Source: Nocardioides sp. CER19
GTDB lineage: Bacteria > Actinomycetota > Actinomycetes > Propionibacteriales > Nocardioidaceae
NCBI RefSeq assembly: GCF_029846275.1
Contig: NZ_JARVWS010000001.1
Span: 1,302,001-1,366,000 of the forward strand
Direction of reading: 5' to 3'
DNA: 64,000 nucleotides
Position 1 is the stretch's first letter. Every line of letters begins with the position of its first letter. Under the pieces are notes generated by a model, which was given only the letters and a program-made list of their open reading frames with translations, was not told the origin of the DNA and did not search any database. Positions 43,486 through 52,085 of the stretch are shown here, piece by piece. The position numbers and the translations under genes are program-made.

Positions 43486-44165
43486 ATGAAGGTGGCCGAG
43501 GGTACGCAGCCTGACCGAGCCGAGGCGGTTCGCGCCTTCGATGCTGTGTATGGCGAGATGGATCGCAGCCTCTGGACCATCTCGCAGGCATGTCGACCAT
43601 GGTTGCTTCGACAACAGCACTCACCGGTTCTCGATGAGTTCGTGTGGACTCTCAAGAGTTGGTGGGGCGTTCAAGGCGTCCGCTTGGAGACCAAGCATGC
43701 GATGGGTGCCGGGCTTCTCAGCCTGGACTGGGCTCCTGCATACTTCGAGCCAACGTACCTCCCCCCGGGCGCCGCGGAAGCCTTCGCAGAGGGAGCAGTT
43801 GGCACTCTGGTTGACATGACCATGGCACTCGGCGCGCCTCGTCGCGAGTACTCCTTGGCTTCGAAGGTGTTGCACTGGCTGATGCCGTGGCGGGTTCCGG
43901 TCTTCGATGCGTTCGTGCGGGCAGAGGTGGGGTCCCGAGCTCGTGGGACGCTCCCGCGGCCTACCGAAGCGTTGTAGGTGCTCTATTCGCGACGGCGCGC
44001 GATCTCGCAGACGAGGCTTCGACTTGGGTCGGGCTTAGCGAGCCGCGCTCACTCCTGCATGCGCTGGACAAGTGGCTCTGGTGGTCGGGAGGCGGACGGG
44101 CAGGTACGGCGGTTGTCGTCCGCGATCCTCATCAGGTGCTCCGGCGCCTCGGGTTAGATGCGTGA
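43486..44165 (+). pseudogene. Frameshifted gene of unknown function
   Basis: The frame from the ATG at 43486 gives MKVAEGTQPDRAEAVRAFDA up to HWLMPWRVPVFDAFVRAEVG near 43935, then a short nonsense tail ending at 43977. The -1 frame continues with a convincing protein: WDAPAAYRSVVGALFATARD, then LHALDKWLWWSGGG and a stop at 44165. A one-base deletion in or near the G-run of GAGGTGGGGTCCC (about 43924-43936) explains both halves, which would together make a protein of about 225 residues. It could be a real pseudogene or a sequencing error. No family is recognised. Confidence 0.6.
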
Positions 44166-44251
44166 GTCCGTCTGGGGGCGAGCAGCAATTGCACTCCTCC
44201 GTCATCGACTGGAATGAGTCCTTCGGCCCCAGGTGGAACAACCTCCGACTC

Positions 44252-44267
44252 GCGGCGGATAGACGCA
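44252..44267 (+). repeat. Dispersed intergenic motif A, copy 8
   Basis: GCGGCGGATAGACGCA, identical to copy 7, 86 bp after the frameshifted gene. Confidence 0.6.
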
Positions 44268-44291
44268 CCACCTCGAGCGTCGGACAAACGG

Positions 44292-44672
44292 CTATCGGAG
44301 TACTCGTGCGTGGTGAGGCGAGGGCGCGGCGTCGCCTACCGCAGATCGACGCGAGGGGCGAACATCCGAGGGCAGCAGCGGTCGCATGAAGGTTCGTTCG
44401 TACCGAACGACACACCTACTCTCATCTCGAATCCGGTCAGCCTCGATGAACTCAGGGTCGACTCCGAACAGCTTCCGGTAGTCCTCGTAGGCGGCGAGGC
44501 TGGGGAACGAGAACAGGGCGAGCGCCTTGTCACTCGCGCCTTCAGACGGCAAGAAGTAGCCATGGTGCTGCCCGCCGTGCCTATTCACGAGGTTCATCCA
44601 GGCAGAGGCGAATCGTTCGAAGGCGAGGACTTGATCTGGATCGATCGTGTAGTCGACGACGCACGTGATCAC
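44292..44672 (-). CDS. NIPSNAP-family protein
   Basis: 126 residues from the GTG at 44672, where the fold starts (VITCVVDYTIDPDQVLAFER). Then FASAWMNLVNRHGGQHHGYF, LPSEGASDKALALFSFPSLA and AYEDYRKLFGVDPEF. This is a dimeric alpha/beta-barrel of the NIPSNAP type, of unclear function in bacteria. The C-terminus is basic. It lies downstream of the NTPase gene on the same strand but 216 bp away. Confidence 0.88.
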   Translation of the reverse strand: MITCVVDYTIDPDQVLAFERFASAWMNLVNRHGGQHHGYFLPSEGASDKALALFSFPSLAAYEDYRKLFGVDPEFIEADRIRDESRCVVRYERTFMRPLLPSDVRPSRRSAVGDAAPSPHHARVLR

Positions 44673-44778
44673 GCGATCACCGTAGACCCGATCGAGCACG
44701 GAAGCAGCCAGACCGGTCAACCACGAAAAGCGACAAGGGGCTTACTCCCCTCGTCGCGGCTTGCTGCAGCGCCGACAC

Positions 44779-44794
44779 GCGGCGGATTGACGCA
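44779..44794 (+). repeat. Dispersed intergenic motif A, copy 9
   Basis: GCGGCGGATTGACGCA in the gap between the NIPSNAP and NTPase genes. Confidence 0.6.
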
Positions 44795-44888
44795 TTCTCG
44801 AACAGACTCGATCGCGGCAGAGTTTGGTAGGTCGGACCGTTCTGATGGGGCCAGTGTGCGAGGGCGCGGCACCTGGTGGGCCGGTCGT

Positions 44889-47800
44889 CTAGTCCCAGGG
44901 GTTCCCGCGTAGTTCCTGCTCTCGCGCGTACTTGCATGCTGCAGCGAGCCGCACTGTGTAGATCTCGACGCCGGCTCTGCCGACCTGGGCTACCTCAGGC
45001 AGCTCGGACGCTGCGAGTTCGGTTGCCTGCTGGAGCCGGTGCTCTGCAGTCTCGACGCCGCCGTCTGACGGTGGGCCGGGGAGGGACTCGAGAATGAGCT
45101 CCGGATCGGCGTAAGGGCCGAACAAGCGCGCCATGTCTTCGGGCGACAGCTTTGCTGGCGCCCCGAACATCTGGTGTCCGAGCAGACCAGCGGGTTCGCC
45201 GACCTCGTTGGCAGCAATCCGGTCGCCGACCCATTCTGAGTCGCCGCCGGCGAGAGCCCAAAATACCTCTTGACGGCATGGGTGCTCGCGTACCCGGTCC
45301 CAGATTTGAGTCTTGTGTGTGTGGTCGAGGGTCGCGGCGGCAGGTGCCCATTCGTCGAAGTCGTTGTGCGGATAGCCCTCCTTGCGGATGTGTCGGAGGA
45401 ACAGTGTTTCGAAGTCCGCGGGCGATGTGCGCGCCAGAACGACCAGGCCTCGCTCAAGGGCGTGGTCGTCCAGGGGGCTGGGGATGTCCAGTTCGAGCAT
45501 CGTCGTTGTCCAGTCCGGGATCGCCTCGAGTTGGGCGGTGACCCGTTCGATATCGGACCGATCAGTTCGAGACGCGTACTCGTACCAGTGGGCCCATGAG
45601 GTCATCGCTAGGGCGGCTACCTGCCGGTCCGCGTGCTGGTTGAGCACACGGAGTGCCGCAGGGCTGGCAAACAGGAACGAGTCGTGCATCCGGTGCCTGA
45701 AGTCGTCCACTGTCACCGAGGTCATCATCTGTTCAAGGTTGCGGCCCGTTCCGTACTCGATGCTCGTGCGAAGAGCGGCGAACCGTCCGTCGGCCGTGGC
45801 GAGCAACCGTTCGACAAGGGTCTCGGGGATGGCGTCGGCGGAGACCAGGGCACGGACGACCGGACGGGCGTGACCTTCCAACCCGTGGTCTATCGCTGCC
45901 TCCAGCCAGGGCACGAGATCGACCGCGTCTGTTTTGCGTGCGATGACTTCGAAGGCGGTGCTGACTTTGTCGAGCTTCTTCGCCAGAACCAGGTCCGACC
46001 GGAGGTCTTCGAGGCGCTCGCAGAGGACTACGGGAGCTTGGGTGAGATAAGGCGTGACCGCTGACTCGATGCGTGCACGTTCGGCAGACACCTTCGCCTC
46101 GTAGCGAGCCAGGTACTTGCTGCCCTGGTCGTCATCATCGTCCGGGTCCTCGGCTGGTTCGTAGGCGTCGGGGTCGTGTCCGGCTAATGCTGCGAACAGG
46201 TTGTCCTGCTCGTCCCATTTCAGCCCGAGTGGGGCGGCGACTTCATTCAGTCGCTGGCGCATTCCAGGTGTCAGAGTCGTGGCGGCAAGGAGGTGCGCGA
46301 ATCTGCCGGCGACGACTCGGGCGGCTGCCCGATGCTCGGAGGTGACGACAAGGCCTCCGTGTCGGGCGAAACCGCGGGCCAAGTGCACCCAACTCTCAAG
46401 CGTTTTCAGCAGTTTGATGAAGGCGTCTGGAGTGACGGCGGCGACCTCGCGCTCCAGTCGGTCCAGGACCGGGCTTGCCACCTTTTCGAGGGAGTCTGCG
46501 GGCAGCAGGTACGACCGGAGATTGAAGCTGCGTGGCTGGTCCGGCGCGGTGTAGTTCGCTTCCCAGACGGGCATGAGCACACCAGTCGCGAGCTCGAAGA
46601 ACGCTCGCATCGCGTTCTCCGACACCGAAGGGAGCTGTCCGACGGCTTCGGAGAGCATTACCAACTCCGAGACCCTCACCGGCTCGCCCAAGTCAACCTG
46701 ACGGACGTTCTCCAGGAAGCTGTTGAGGAAGGTGTCGATGGTCACACGGGCATCCAGCAGCGTGACCGCACCACGCTGAACAAACGAGAGTGCCTCCAGA
46801 TAGCCAATACGTCGTGGAGAGCGAGCAGCAATTTCGGCTAACAGCTCGCCCCTGACGTTTGCGGTCGGGTTGTCGTAGTAGAGGTAGGTGTCCGGCTCGT
46901 TCAGTGCTGTTCGTGCACCAAGTGCGGTCCCCAACGCTTCGGTCACCAGGTTCATCACGAACCGCGCCTCAGCAGCGCCGAGAAGCGCGAAGTGACTCAG
47001 GAGGCTGTCCTCGGCCCTGCCCCATGAGGTGCCGACTGTCTCGACAATCTGCGCTGTCGACGGCCGAATCGGGTGGGACGCGCCAACAAGCTCGGCAATG
47101 ACGCTGTTGAGAAGGATGGCCAGCGCGCGGTCGGGGAACGCCGCTTGTAGCTGACCAGGTGTCAAAGGTGCCGGTGCACCGGAGAAGAACGCATCCGCGC
47201 ACACACTCGCGGCTAGCAGGTCCGGCTGCACCGAGTACAGGACGGCTGTCCGCTCGCCACGGACCATCTCCGGCTCAGCATCGAGGAGACCGGACTGGGC
47301 AATCTTGCGGACTGTTGAGTGGATGTCCAACACCGTCGCCCCGAGCAAGTCCGCCAATGTCTTCAGCTCGATGTCCCGGAGACCACCAATGAGCGCGATC
47401 ATCGCCAGGACTTCATACGGATGTTCAGAAATCCGCGCGTTGCGCAGGTACCGATCCACCTCAGCGCGGACAGTGTCGCCACGCATCACCTTGTTCCACC
47501 ACTCGACGTCCTTCAACAACGAACCTAACCGAACCGCCCACGCCGGCCGGCCACGAGCCTGGTCAAGAATTCTATGCAGCACCGCATCACTCGTGATGCC
47601 CTGGCCGCGCAGAATCTGACCCAACTCAGAGTTCGTCATTCGGCCAACCTCGACCGCATCCGCACTTTCGAACCGATCGCAAACGGCCTTGGCCTCGTGC
47701 GGCCAACACACGGCAATCGCACGGAACCGCAACCCGTGCGCACTCCGAATCGTCTGAAGGTCAGTGAGCGCCCCAAGGCGACCACCGGCGTCGTCGATCA

Positions 47801-48566
47801 CCACGACCGCCGGATCAACCTCAAGAAGATCGTCAGCCAGACGTGACAAGTCGCTCGCCCTGACCACAAACACTGCACCGTCGACCTGAGCAACCAGATG
47901 CGTCTTCCCGACACCCGGAGCGCCCGAGACAACCAGGTCCCCAGATGCGGTCCGCATTGCCTCGAGTTCCTCTTCTCGGCCAACGGTCGAATCGATGTCG
48001 ACACTCAGCGCCTCAAGTGGCGGCCGCGATAGCGAGAACGGGCCTCCCTCAAGCTGGAGGAGTTGCAACCGCCAGTCCGCGTTCCGCCGCAACGAGTCCG
48101 CATACCAAGCACGTGGGTAGATCTGAACGACCGAGAAGCCCTCTGCCTCGGCCGCCTCGGTGACCTTCCGCCGCTTCGATGCGTTCAACACCGCAAGATT
48201 CGCCAAGATGAGCCGGCGCAGCGACACATCCTTCTTCACCATCTGGCGGCAGCCGCCGCGAAGGTTCTCAAGCACCCCGTCCAGCTCACGCGCTGACGTC
48301 ACCAAGACGCCGATGGTGCCGCCGGGGTCATCAATTTCTGCATCGCGACCGTCATCGCTCCCACCAGTGATCGGCACGAGCGAGGGGTAGATGTCTGAAA
48401 GCATCGAAACGGAGGCACGCTCGAACAACTGCCGGTCCAGGGTGACGTCGGGGTTTGCGAGCTTCGCATCAATCCGGTCGAGCAGGTTCAAGGTCTTGGC
48501 TGCCTTTGTGTTGTCCGTCAAGGCTGAAACATAGTGGGCGGGGCCGACACAAAGTTCAGCCGTCAT
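44889..48566 (-). CDS. STAND-type NTPase with restriction-nuclease-like N-terminus (Avs-like defence candidate)
   Basis: 1,225 residues from the ATG at 48566. Residues 44-180 look like a PD-(D/E)xK fold (LFERASVSMLSDIYPSLVPI then TGGSDDGRDAEI, Asp75), as in Mrr-type nucleases, although the second motif reads VLVTSA rather than a clear E/Q-x-K. The NTPase follows: VGREEELEAM near 195, Walker A GAPGVGKT at 215-222, Walker B VVVIDD at 254-259. The remaining 700 or so residues are helical repeats, with an acidic patch (AEDPDDDDDQG). Nuclease-NTPase-helical sensor is the layout of Avs and other antiphage STAND proteins, which oligomerise on phage proteins and cut DNA. The gene is lower in GC than its surroundings and stands alone by tRNA-Lys. 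The function is inferred. Confidence 0.75.
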   Translation of the reverse strand: MTAELCVGPAHYVSALTDNTKAAKTLNLLDRIDAKLANPDVTLDRQLFERASVSMLSDIYPSLVPITGGSDDGRDAEIDDPGGTIGVLVTSARELDGVLENLRGGCRQMVKKDVSLRRLILANLAVLNASKRRKVTEAAEAEGFSVVQIYPRAWYADSLRRNADWRLQLLQLEGGPFSLSRPPLEALSVDIDSTVGREEELEAMRTASGDLVVSGAPGVGKTHLVAQVDGAVFVVRASDLSRLADDLLEVDPAVVVIDDAGGRLGALTDLQTIRSAHGLRFRAIAVCWPHEAKAVCDRFESADAVEVGRMTNSELGQILRGQGITSDAVLHRILDQARGRPAWAVRLGSLLKDVEWWNKVMRGDTVRAEVDRYLRNARISEHPYEVLAMIALIGGLRDIELKTLADLLGATVLDIHSTVRKIAQSGLLDAEPEMVRGERTAVLYSVQPDLLAASVCADAFFSGAPAPLTPGQLQAAFPDRALAILLNSVIAELVGASHPIRPSTAQIVETVGTSWGRAEDSLLSHFALLGAAEARFVMNLVTEALGTALGARTALNEPDTYLYYDNPTANVRGELLAEIAARSPRRIGYLEALSFVQRGAVTLLDARVTIDTFLNSFLENVRQVDLGEPVRVSELVMLSEAVGQLPSVSENAMRAFFELATGVLMPVWEANYTAPDQPRSFNLRSYLLPADSLEKVASPVLDRLEREVAAVTPDAFIKLLKTLESWVHLARGFARHGGLVVTSEHRAAARVVAGRFAHLLAATTLTPGMRQRLNEVAAPLGLKWDEQDNLFAALAGHDPDAYEPAEDPDDDDDQGSKYLARYEAKVSAERARIESAVTPYLTQAPVVLCERLEDLRSDLVLAKKLDKVSTAFEVIARKTDAVDLVPWLEAAIDHGLEGHARPVVRALVSADAIPETLVERLLATADGRFAALRTSIEYGTGRNLEQMMTSVTVDDFRHRMHDSFLFASPAALRVLNQHADRQVAALAMTSWAHWYEYASRTDRSDIERVTAQLEAIPDWTTTMLELDIPSPLDDHALERGLVVLARTSPADFETLFLRHIRKEGYPHNDFDEWAPAAATLDHTHKTQIWDRVREHPCRQEVFWALAGGDSEWVGDRIAANEVGEPAGLLGHQMFGAPAKLSPEDMARLFGPYADPELILESLPGPPSDGGVETAEHRLQQATELAASELPEVAQVGRAGVEIYTVRLAAACKYAREQELRGNPWD

Positions 48567-49232
48567 GTCTGAATCTCTTGGTCAGACGTGTTGCGTCCCT
48601 GGCATGTGGCCATTCCCTTCGGCACCAGTATCAGGCCACGGGCACGTCGGGCTACCGGACTATCCGGGGCAAGGGTGTCCGCGTCAATCTGGGCGGAGAG
48701 ACGCGGATCCGCGCGCGCGATTGAGCGCGGCGCCGTACGGCACCAACATGGCCCCCATGACCTCTCTCGGGCGGGCGGGAGACGGGCCACCAGGCGCTTG
48801 CCGGCGATAGAGTCCTGAGATCGTTCTCCACGCGATGCCGTATGTGCGGCGTCTCGCGGAGCTCTGACGGTGGGTCTTGGCGATAACCCACAGCTTGAAA
48901 TCTCGTCCGCCGTCCTGGCGGCGGTGGTCTGCTCGATCAGCTCGGCTGAATCAAGCGGGTCGGCCACTGCGGGCATGGGGGAGACGCACAACTGCGGAGA
49001 CTTCGGAGTCGATGTAGACGCGCCCAGCCGGAGCCTTCCGCGGCCGGCAGCACAGCGACCACCTTCAGGGCCGGAGCGCTCCTGGGGATCAGCTTGGCCA
49101 CGCCCGTCCGGCGATGACCCAGGACGTGGACCTCGGAGGCCGGTGGACAGTCAGGCCGCCGCGCGCTCGAGGGCGCGTTGAGAGACGGGCCTCGAAGATG
49201 AGAGAGGGTGGGTCGCATCCGTCGGAAGCAAG
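48567..49232. other. 666-bp gap between NTPase gene and tRNA-Lys
   Basis: No gene could be supported. Open frames on both strands lack ribosome sites and family motifs. One minus-strand stretch near 48940-49130 has a regular composition and may be a decayed gene. The NTPase promoter must lie at the left edge. A segment near 48689 (GGCGGAGAGACGCGGATCCG) resembles a hybrid of motifs A and B. Confidence 0.4.
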
Positions 49233-49268
49233 AAGGCCGCTGACCTGGTCTTCCAGGTCAACGGCCTT
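49233..49268 (-). terminator. Strong hairpin after tRNA-Lys
   Basis: AAGGCCG-c-TGACCTGG, loop TCTT, CCAGGTCA-a-CGGCCTT: a 16-bp stem with one mismatch, seven bases beyond the tRNA 3' end on the minus strand. It reads equally well on the plus strand. Confidence 0.85.
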
Positions 49269-49274
49269 GTCTTG

Positions 49275-49347
<73 letters not shown>

Positions 49348-49421
49348 ATGCTTTCGGGTCTCCCCTGCAGCGACGAGAACATTACCCCTTGGCCTCGTGC
49401 GCCCCAAATCGGCGACGCGGG

Positions 49422-50990
49422 TCAGCGCAGCTCCAGGATCGCCTGCGCCGCGTTGTGTCCGCCGAGGCCCGAGACGGCGCCTCCGCGGCGGGCGCCCGAG
49501 CCGCACAGGAGCACCGCGGCGCGGTCGGTCTGGACGCCCCAGCGGGCGGCGGGGGAGGACAGGTCGGCACGGTTCGGTGCCCATGGCCAGTCGAGGTCGC
49601 CGTGGAAGATGTGCCCGCCCGGCATGGCGAGGTCGGCCTCGATGTCCTGCGGGATCTTGGCCTCGATGCAGGGGTTCCCAGACCCGTCGCGGGCGACCAC
49701 CGTGTCGATCGGGTCGAGGAGGTGCTCGTCCAGCGAGGCGATCGCCCGGCGCACCGCCTCCTCCTTCGTCGACGGCTCGGTGAAGAGGGTGGCCGGGGTG
49801 TGCAGCCCGAAGTAGGTGAGCGTGTGCGTCCCCTCCGGCACGTCGCCGAGGATCGAGGGATCCGTGAGGGTGTGGCAGTAGACCTCGCCCGGCAGCTGTG
49901 AGGGCAGCGAGCCGCCGGCCGCCTCGGCGTACGACGCCTCGAGCCGGCTGTAGTCCTCGCCGAGGTGCAGCGTGCCCGCGAAGGCGACCGCCGGGTCGGC
50001 GCCCGACTTGAGCCGGGGGAGGCGGTCGAGCAGGAGGTTCACCTTCAGCTGCGACCCGACCGGCTTGGTGGTCGCGTCGTCCTCGTCGCCGAGCAGGATC
50101 CGCAGGACCCAGGGGGCGACGTTGGCGAGCACCCAGCGCGCGCCGACGGTCTGCGTGGCGAAGCCGTCGTGGAAGTCGACCTCGGCGCCGTCCCCGTCGG
50201 TGCGGATGGTGCTGACGCCCGCACCGGTGACCAGCTCGGCGCCGGCGTCCTCGGCTGCCCGGGCGAGCGCGTCGGTCACGGCGCCCATGCCGCCGACCGG
50301 CACCCGCCACTCGCCGGTGCCGTTGCCGATGAGGTGGTAGAGGAAGCACCTGTTCTGGATCAGCGTGGGGTCGTGGAGCGACGCGAACGTGCCGATCAGG
50401 GCGTCGGTGGCGACGACGCCGCGCACGGTGTCGTCCGAGAAGCGCGCCTCGATCGCCCGCCCGATCGGCTCCTCGACGAGGTCGCGCCAGGTGTCCGGCG
50501 ACACCCGCTCGCGGATGGCGCGGTCGGTCGGCAGGGGAGCGGTGAGGGTCGGCGCGACCACCTCGGCGAACGCGCCGACCTCGGCGTAGAACGCCTGCCA
50601 GGCGGCGTACTCCGCGTCCGAGCCCGTGAGATCCCGGAAGCTGGCGGCGGTCGCCGGTCCTTCGGGCCGCTCGACGAGCAGGCCGCCGGCGACACCGTCG
50701 CGCAGGACCGGCGTGTACGACGCCGTCGACCGCGACGCCAGCCGCAGGTCGAGTCCCAGGTCGGTGACGACGGTGTCCGGGAGCAGTGAGACGAGGTAGG
50801 AGTAGCGCGAGAGCCGGGTCGGTCGCCCGGGGAACGCCTGCGTCGACACGGCCGCGCCGCCGACGTGGTCGAGCCGCTCGAGCACCGCCACCGACAGGCC
50901 CGCGCGGGCGAGGTAGGCGGCCGCGGTCAGCCCGTTGTGGCCGCCGCCCACCACCACGACGTCGTACTGGCTCCGGCTGGTCGCACCCAT
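49422..50990 (-). CDS. CrtI-like FAD-dependent oxidoreductase (phytoene desaturase family)
   Basis: 522 residues. The FAD-binding start is YDVVVVGGGHNGLTAAAYLA followed by GLSVAVLERLDHVGGAA. GAELVTGAGVSTIRTDGDG lies mid-protein, and the C-terminus LCGSGARRGGAVSGLGGHNA is the usual second flavin contact. The architecture matches actinobacterial NAD(P)/FAD oxidoreductases related to phytoene desaturase and PYROXD2. No other carotenoid genes are near, so the substrate is open. The start is the ATG at 50990. Confidence 0.92.
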   Translation of the reverse strand: MGATSRSQYDVVVVGGGHNGLTAAAYLARAGLSVAVLERLDHVGGAAVSTQAFPGRPTRLSRYSYLVSLLPDTVVTDLGLDLRLASRSTASYTPVLRDGVAGGLLVERPEGPATAASFRDLTGSDAEYAAWQAFYAEVGAFAEVVAPTLTAPLPTDRAIRERVSPDTWRDLVEEPIGRAIEARFSDDTVRGVVATDALIGTFASLHDPTLIQNRCFLYHLIGNGTGEWRVPVGGMGAVTDALARAAEDAGAELVTGAGVSTIRTDGDGAEVDFHDGFATQTVGARWVLANVAPWVLRILLGDEDDATTKPVGSQLKVNLLLDRLPRLKSGADPAVAFAGTLHLGEDYSRLEASYAEAAGGSLPSQLPGEVYCHTLTDPSILGDVPEGTHTLTYFGLHTPATLFTEPSTKEEAVRRAIASLDEHLLDPIDTVVARDGSGNPCIEAKIPQDIEADLAMPGGHIFHGDLDWPWAPNRADLSSPAARWGVQTDRAAVLLCGSGARRGGAVSGLGGHNAAQAILELR

Positions 50991-51012
50991 GCCCTAGGAC
51001 CCTAGCGGTCGC

Positions 51013-51885
51013 TCAGAGCTGCTTCTGGAAGAAGTGCGTGGCGTAGGGGTTGTCGTTGTAGCGGTCGACGCGGTCGTAGCCGGCGCGGTCGTACATCGCG
51101 ATCGCGTCGAGGAGCGTCTCGTTGGTGTCGAGTCGCACGGTCGTGTGCCCGAGCCCCCGGGCGAGCGATTCGAGGTGGCGCAGCAGCCGGGAGCCGAGGC
51201 CCGCGCCGCGCCAGCCGCCGTCGACCCACATCCGCTTGATCTCCGCGGCGTGGCCGTAGTCCCGCACCCCGCCTCCGGCGACCGGCCGGCCGTCGCTCAC
51301 CGCGACCACGAAGGCCCCGACCGGCGCACGTAGGGAGGCGTCGTCATCGTCGGTGTGCGGGTCGGGGACGAAGCCGTGCGGGAAGCGCTCGTCGAGCTCG
51401 GCGTAGTAGCGGTCCATCGCCTCGCGGGCGTACGCCGACGTGGGATCGACCGTCTCCAGGGAGACCGTCGCCGCGCGGACCAGGAGGTCGGCGACGCCGA
51501 GTGCCTCGGTGAGGCGGACGCGCTGACGCGCGGTGAGCGGCTCCAGCAGCCGGAGCGCGCGCTGCTCCGAGAGGCGCTCGAGCTCCTCCCAGGTCTTCGC
51601 GCCCGCGCTGGTGAGCCGCACCAGGCGCCGGCGCCGGTCGGCGGGATCGGGGGACACCTCGACGAGGCCGTCGGCCTCCAGGGCCCGGAGCAACCGGCTG
51701 AGGTAGCCGGAGTCGAGGCCGAGCCGCTCCCGCAGCTCTTGCGTCGTGGCCGGGGAGGCGCCGATCTCGAAGAGCAGCCGGTTCTCGCCGAGCGGGCGGC
51801 CGGTGCCCAGGAAGGAGTCCTCGAGAGCGCCGATGCGCTGGGTGTAGCTGCGGTTGAAGCGGCGCAGCACCGCCGTGTCCGACAT
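51013..51885 (-). CDS. MarR-GNAT fusion: regulator with acetyltransferase domain
   Basis: 290 residues from the ATG at 51885. The N-terminal MarR winged helix reads LRRFNRSYTQRIGALEDSFL, GENRLLFEIGASPATTQELR, ERLGLDSGYLSRLLRALEAD and VEVSPDPADRRRRLVRLTSA. The C-terminal 140 residues are a GNAT acetyltransferase with the acetyl-CoA loop in MWVDGGWRGAGLGSRLLRHL and a late AIAMYDRAGYDRV. Fusions of this kind occur in actinobacteria; the acetyltransferase may inactivate the ligand that the MarR part senses. A 16-bp palindrome just upstream of the start is the likely self-operator. Confidence 0.95.
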   Translation of the reverse strand: MSDTAVLRRFNRSYTQRIGALEDSFLGTGRPLGENRLLFEIGASPATTQELRERLGLDSGYLSRLLRALEADGLVEVSPDPADRRRRLVRLTSAGAKTWEELERLSEQRALRLLEPLTARQRVRLTEALGVADLLVRAATVSLETVDPTSAYAREAMDRYYAELDERFPHGFVPDPHTDDDDASLRAPVGAFVVAVSDGRPVAGGGVRDYGHAAEIKRMWVDGGWRGAGLGSRLLRHLESLARGLGHTTVRLDTNETLLDAIAMYDRAGYDRVDRYNDNPYATHFFQKQL

Positions 51886-51888
51886 ATC

Positions 51889-51904
51889 TCTGACTGTAGT
51901 CAGA
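51889..51904. promoter_or_regulatory. 16-bp palindrome, probable MarR-GNAT operator
   Basis: TCTGACTGTAGTCAGA: 7-bp arms around a GT centre, starting four bases before the MarR-GNAT ATG. Its position would block initiation or the start of the transcript. Confidence 0.65.
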
Positions 51905-51934
51905 CATCTGGCCGCGCAGAAGAGGTAAATGCGA

Positions 51935-51967
51935 ACCGGGACGCCATCGATCCGATGGCGTCCCGGT
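51935..51967 (-). terminator. Strong hairpin after tRNA-His
   Basis: A perfect 15-bp stem from ACCGGGACGCCATCG to CGATGGCGTCCCGGT with a 3-base loop, just beyond the tRNA-His 3' end on the minus strand. It separates the tRNA from the MarR-GNAT gene. Confidence 0.88.
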
Positions 51968-51971
51968 CCCG

Positions 51972-52048
51972 TGGGGCGAGCGACGGGACTTGAACCCGCG
52001 GCCACCTGGACCACAACCAGGTGCTCTACCAGCTGAGCTACGCCCGCC
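51972..52048 (-). tRNA. tRNA-His (anticodon GTG)
   Basis: The acceptor pair GCGGGCG/CGCTCGC (one G-U) is preceded by the extra 5' G (-1) that faces C73, the hallmark of tRNA-His. The anticodon stem-loop is CCTGGTTGTGGTCCAGG with GTG. The CCA end is encoded (51972-51974). A strong terminator follows. Confidence 0.97.
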
Positions 52049-52085
52049 ATGACCCGTCGAACGGGCCGCACAGAAGTGTAGGGGA

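Noticed and set aside
28636..44794. Motif A as a CRISPR repeat
   Set aside because: Copies are kilobases apart with no regular spacer spacing and no cas genes.
48563..48991. Minus-strand frame just upstream of the NTPase
   Set aside because: No ribosome site, no motif and a low-complexity product; could be decay but cannot be supported as a gene.
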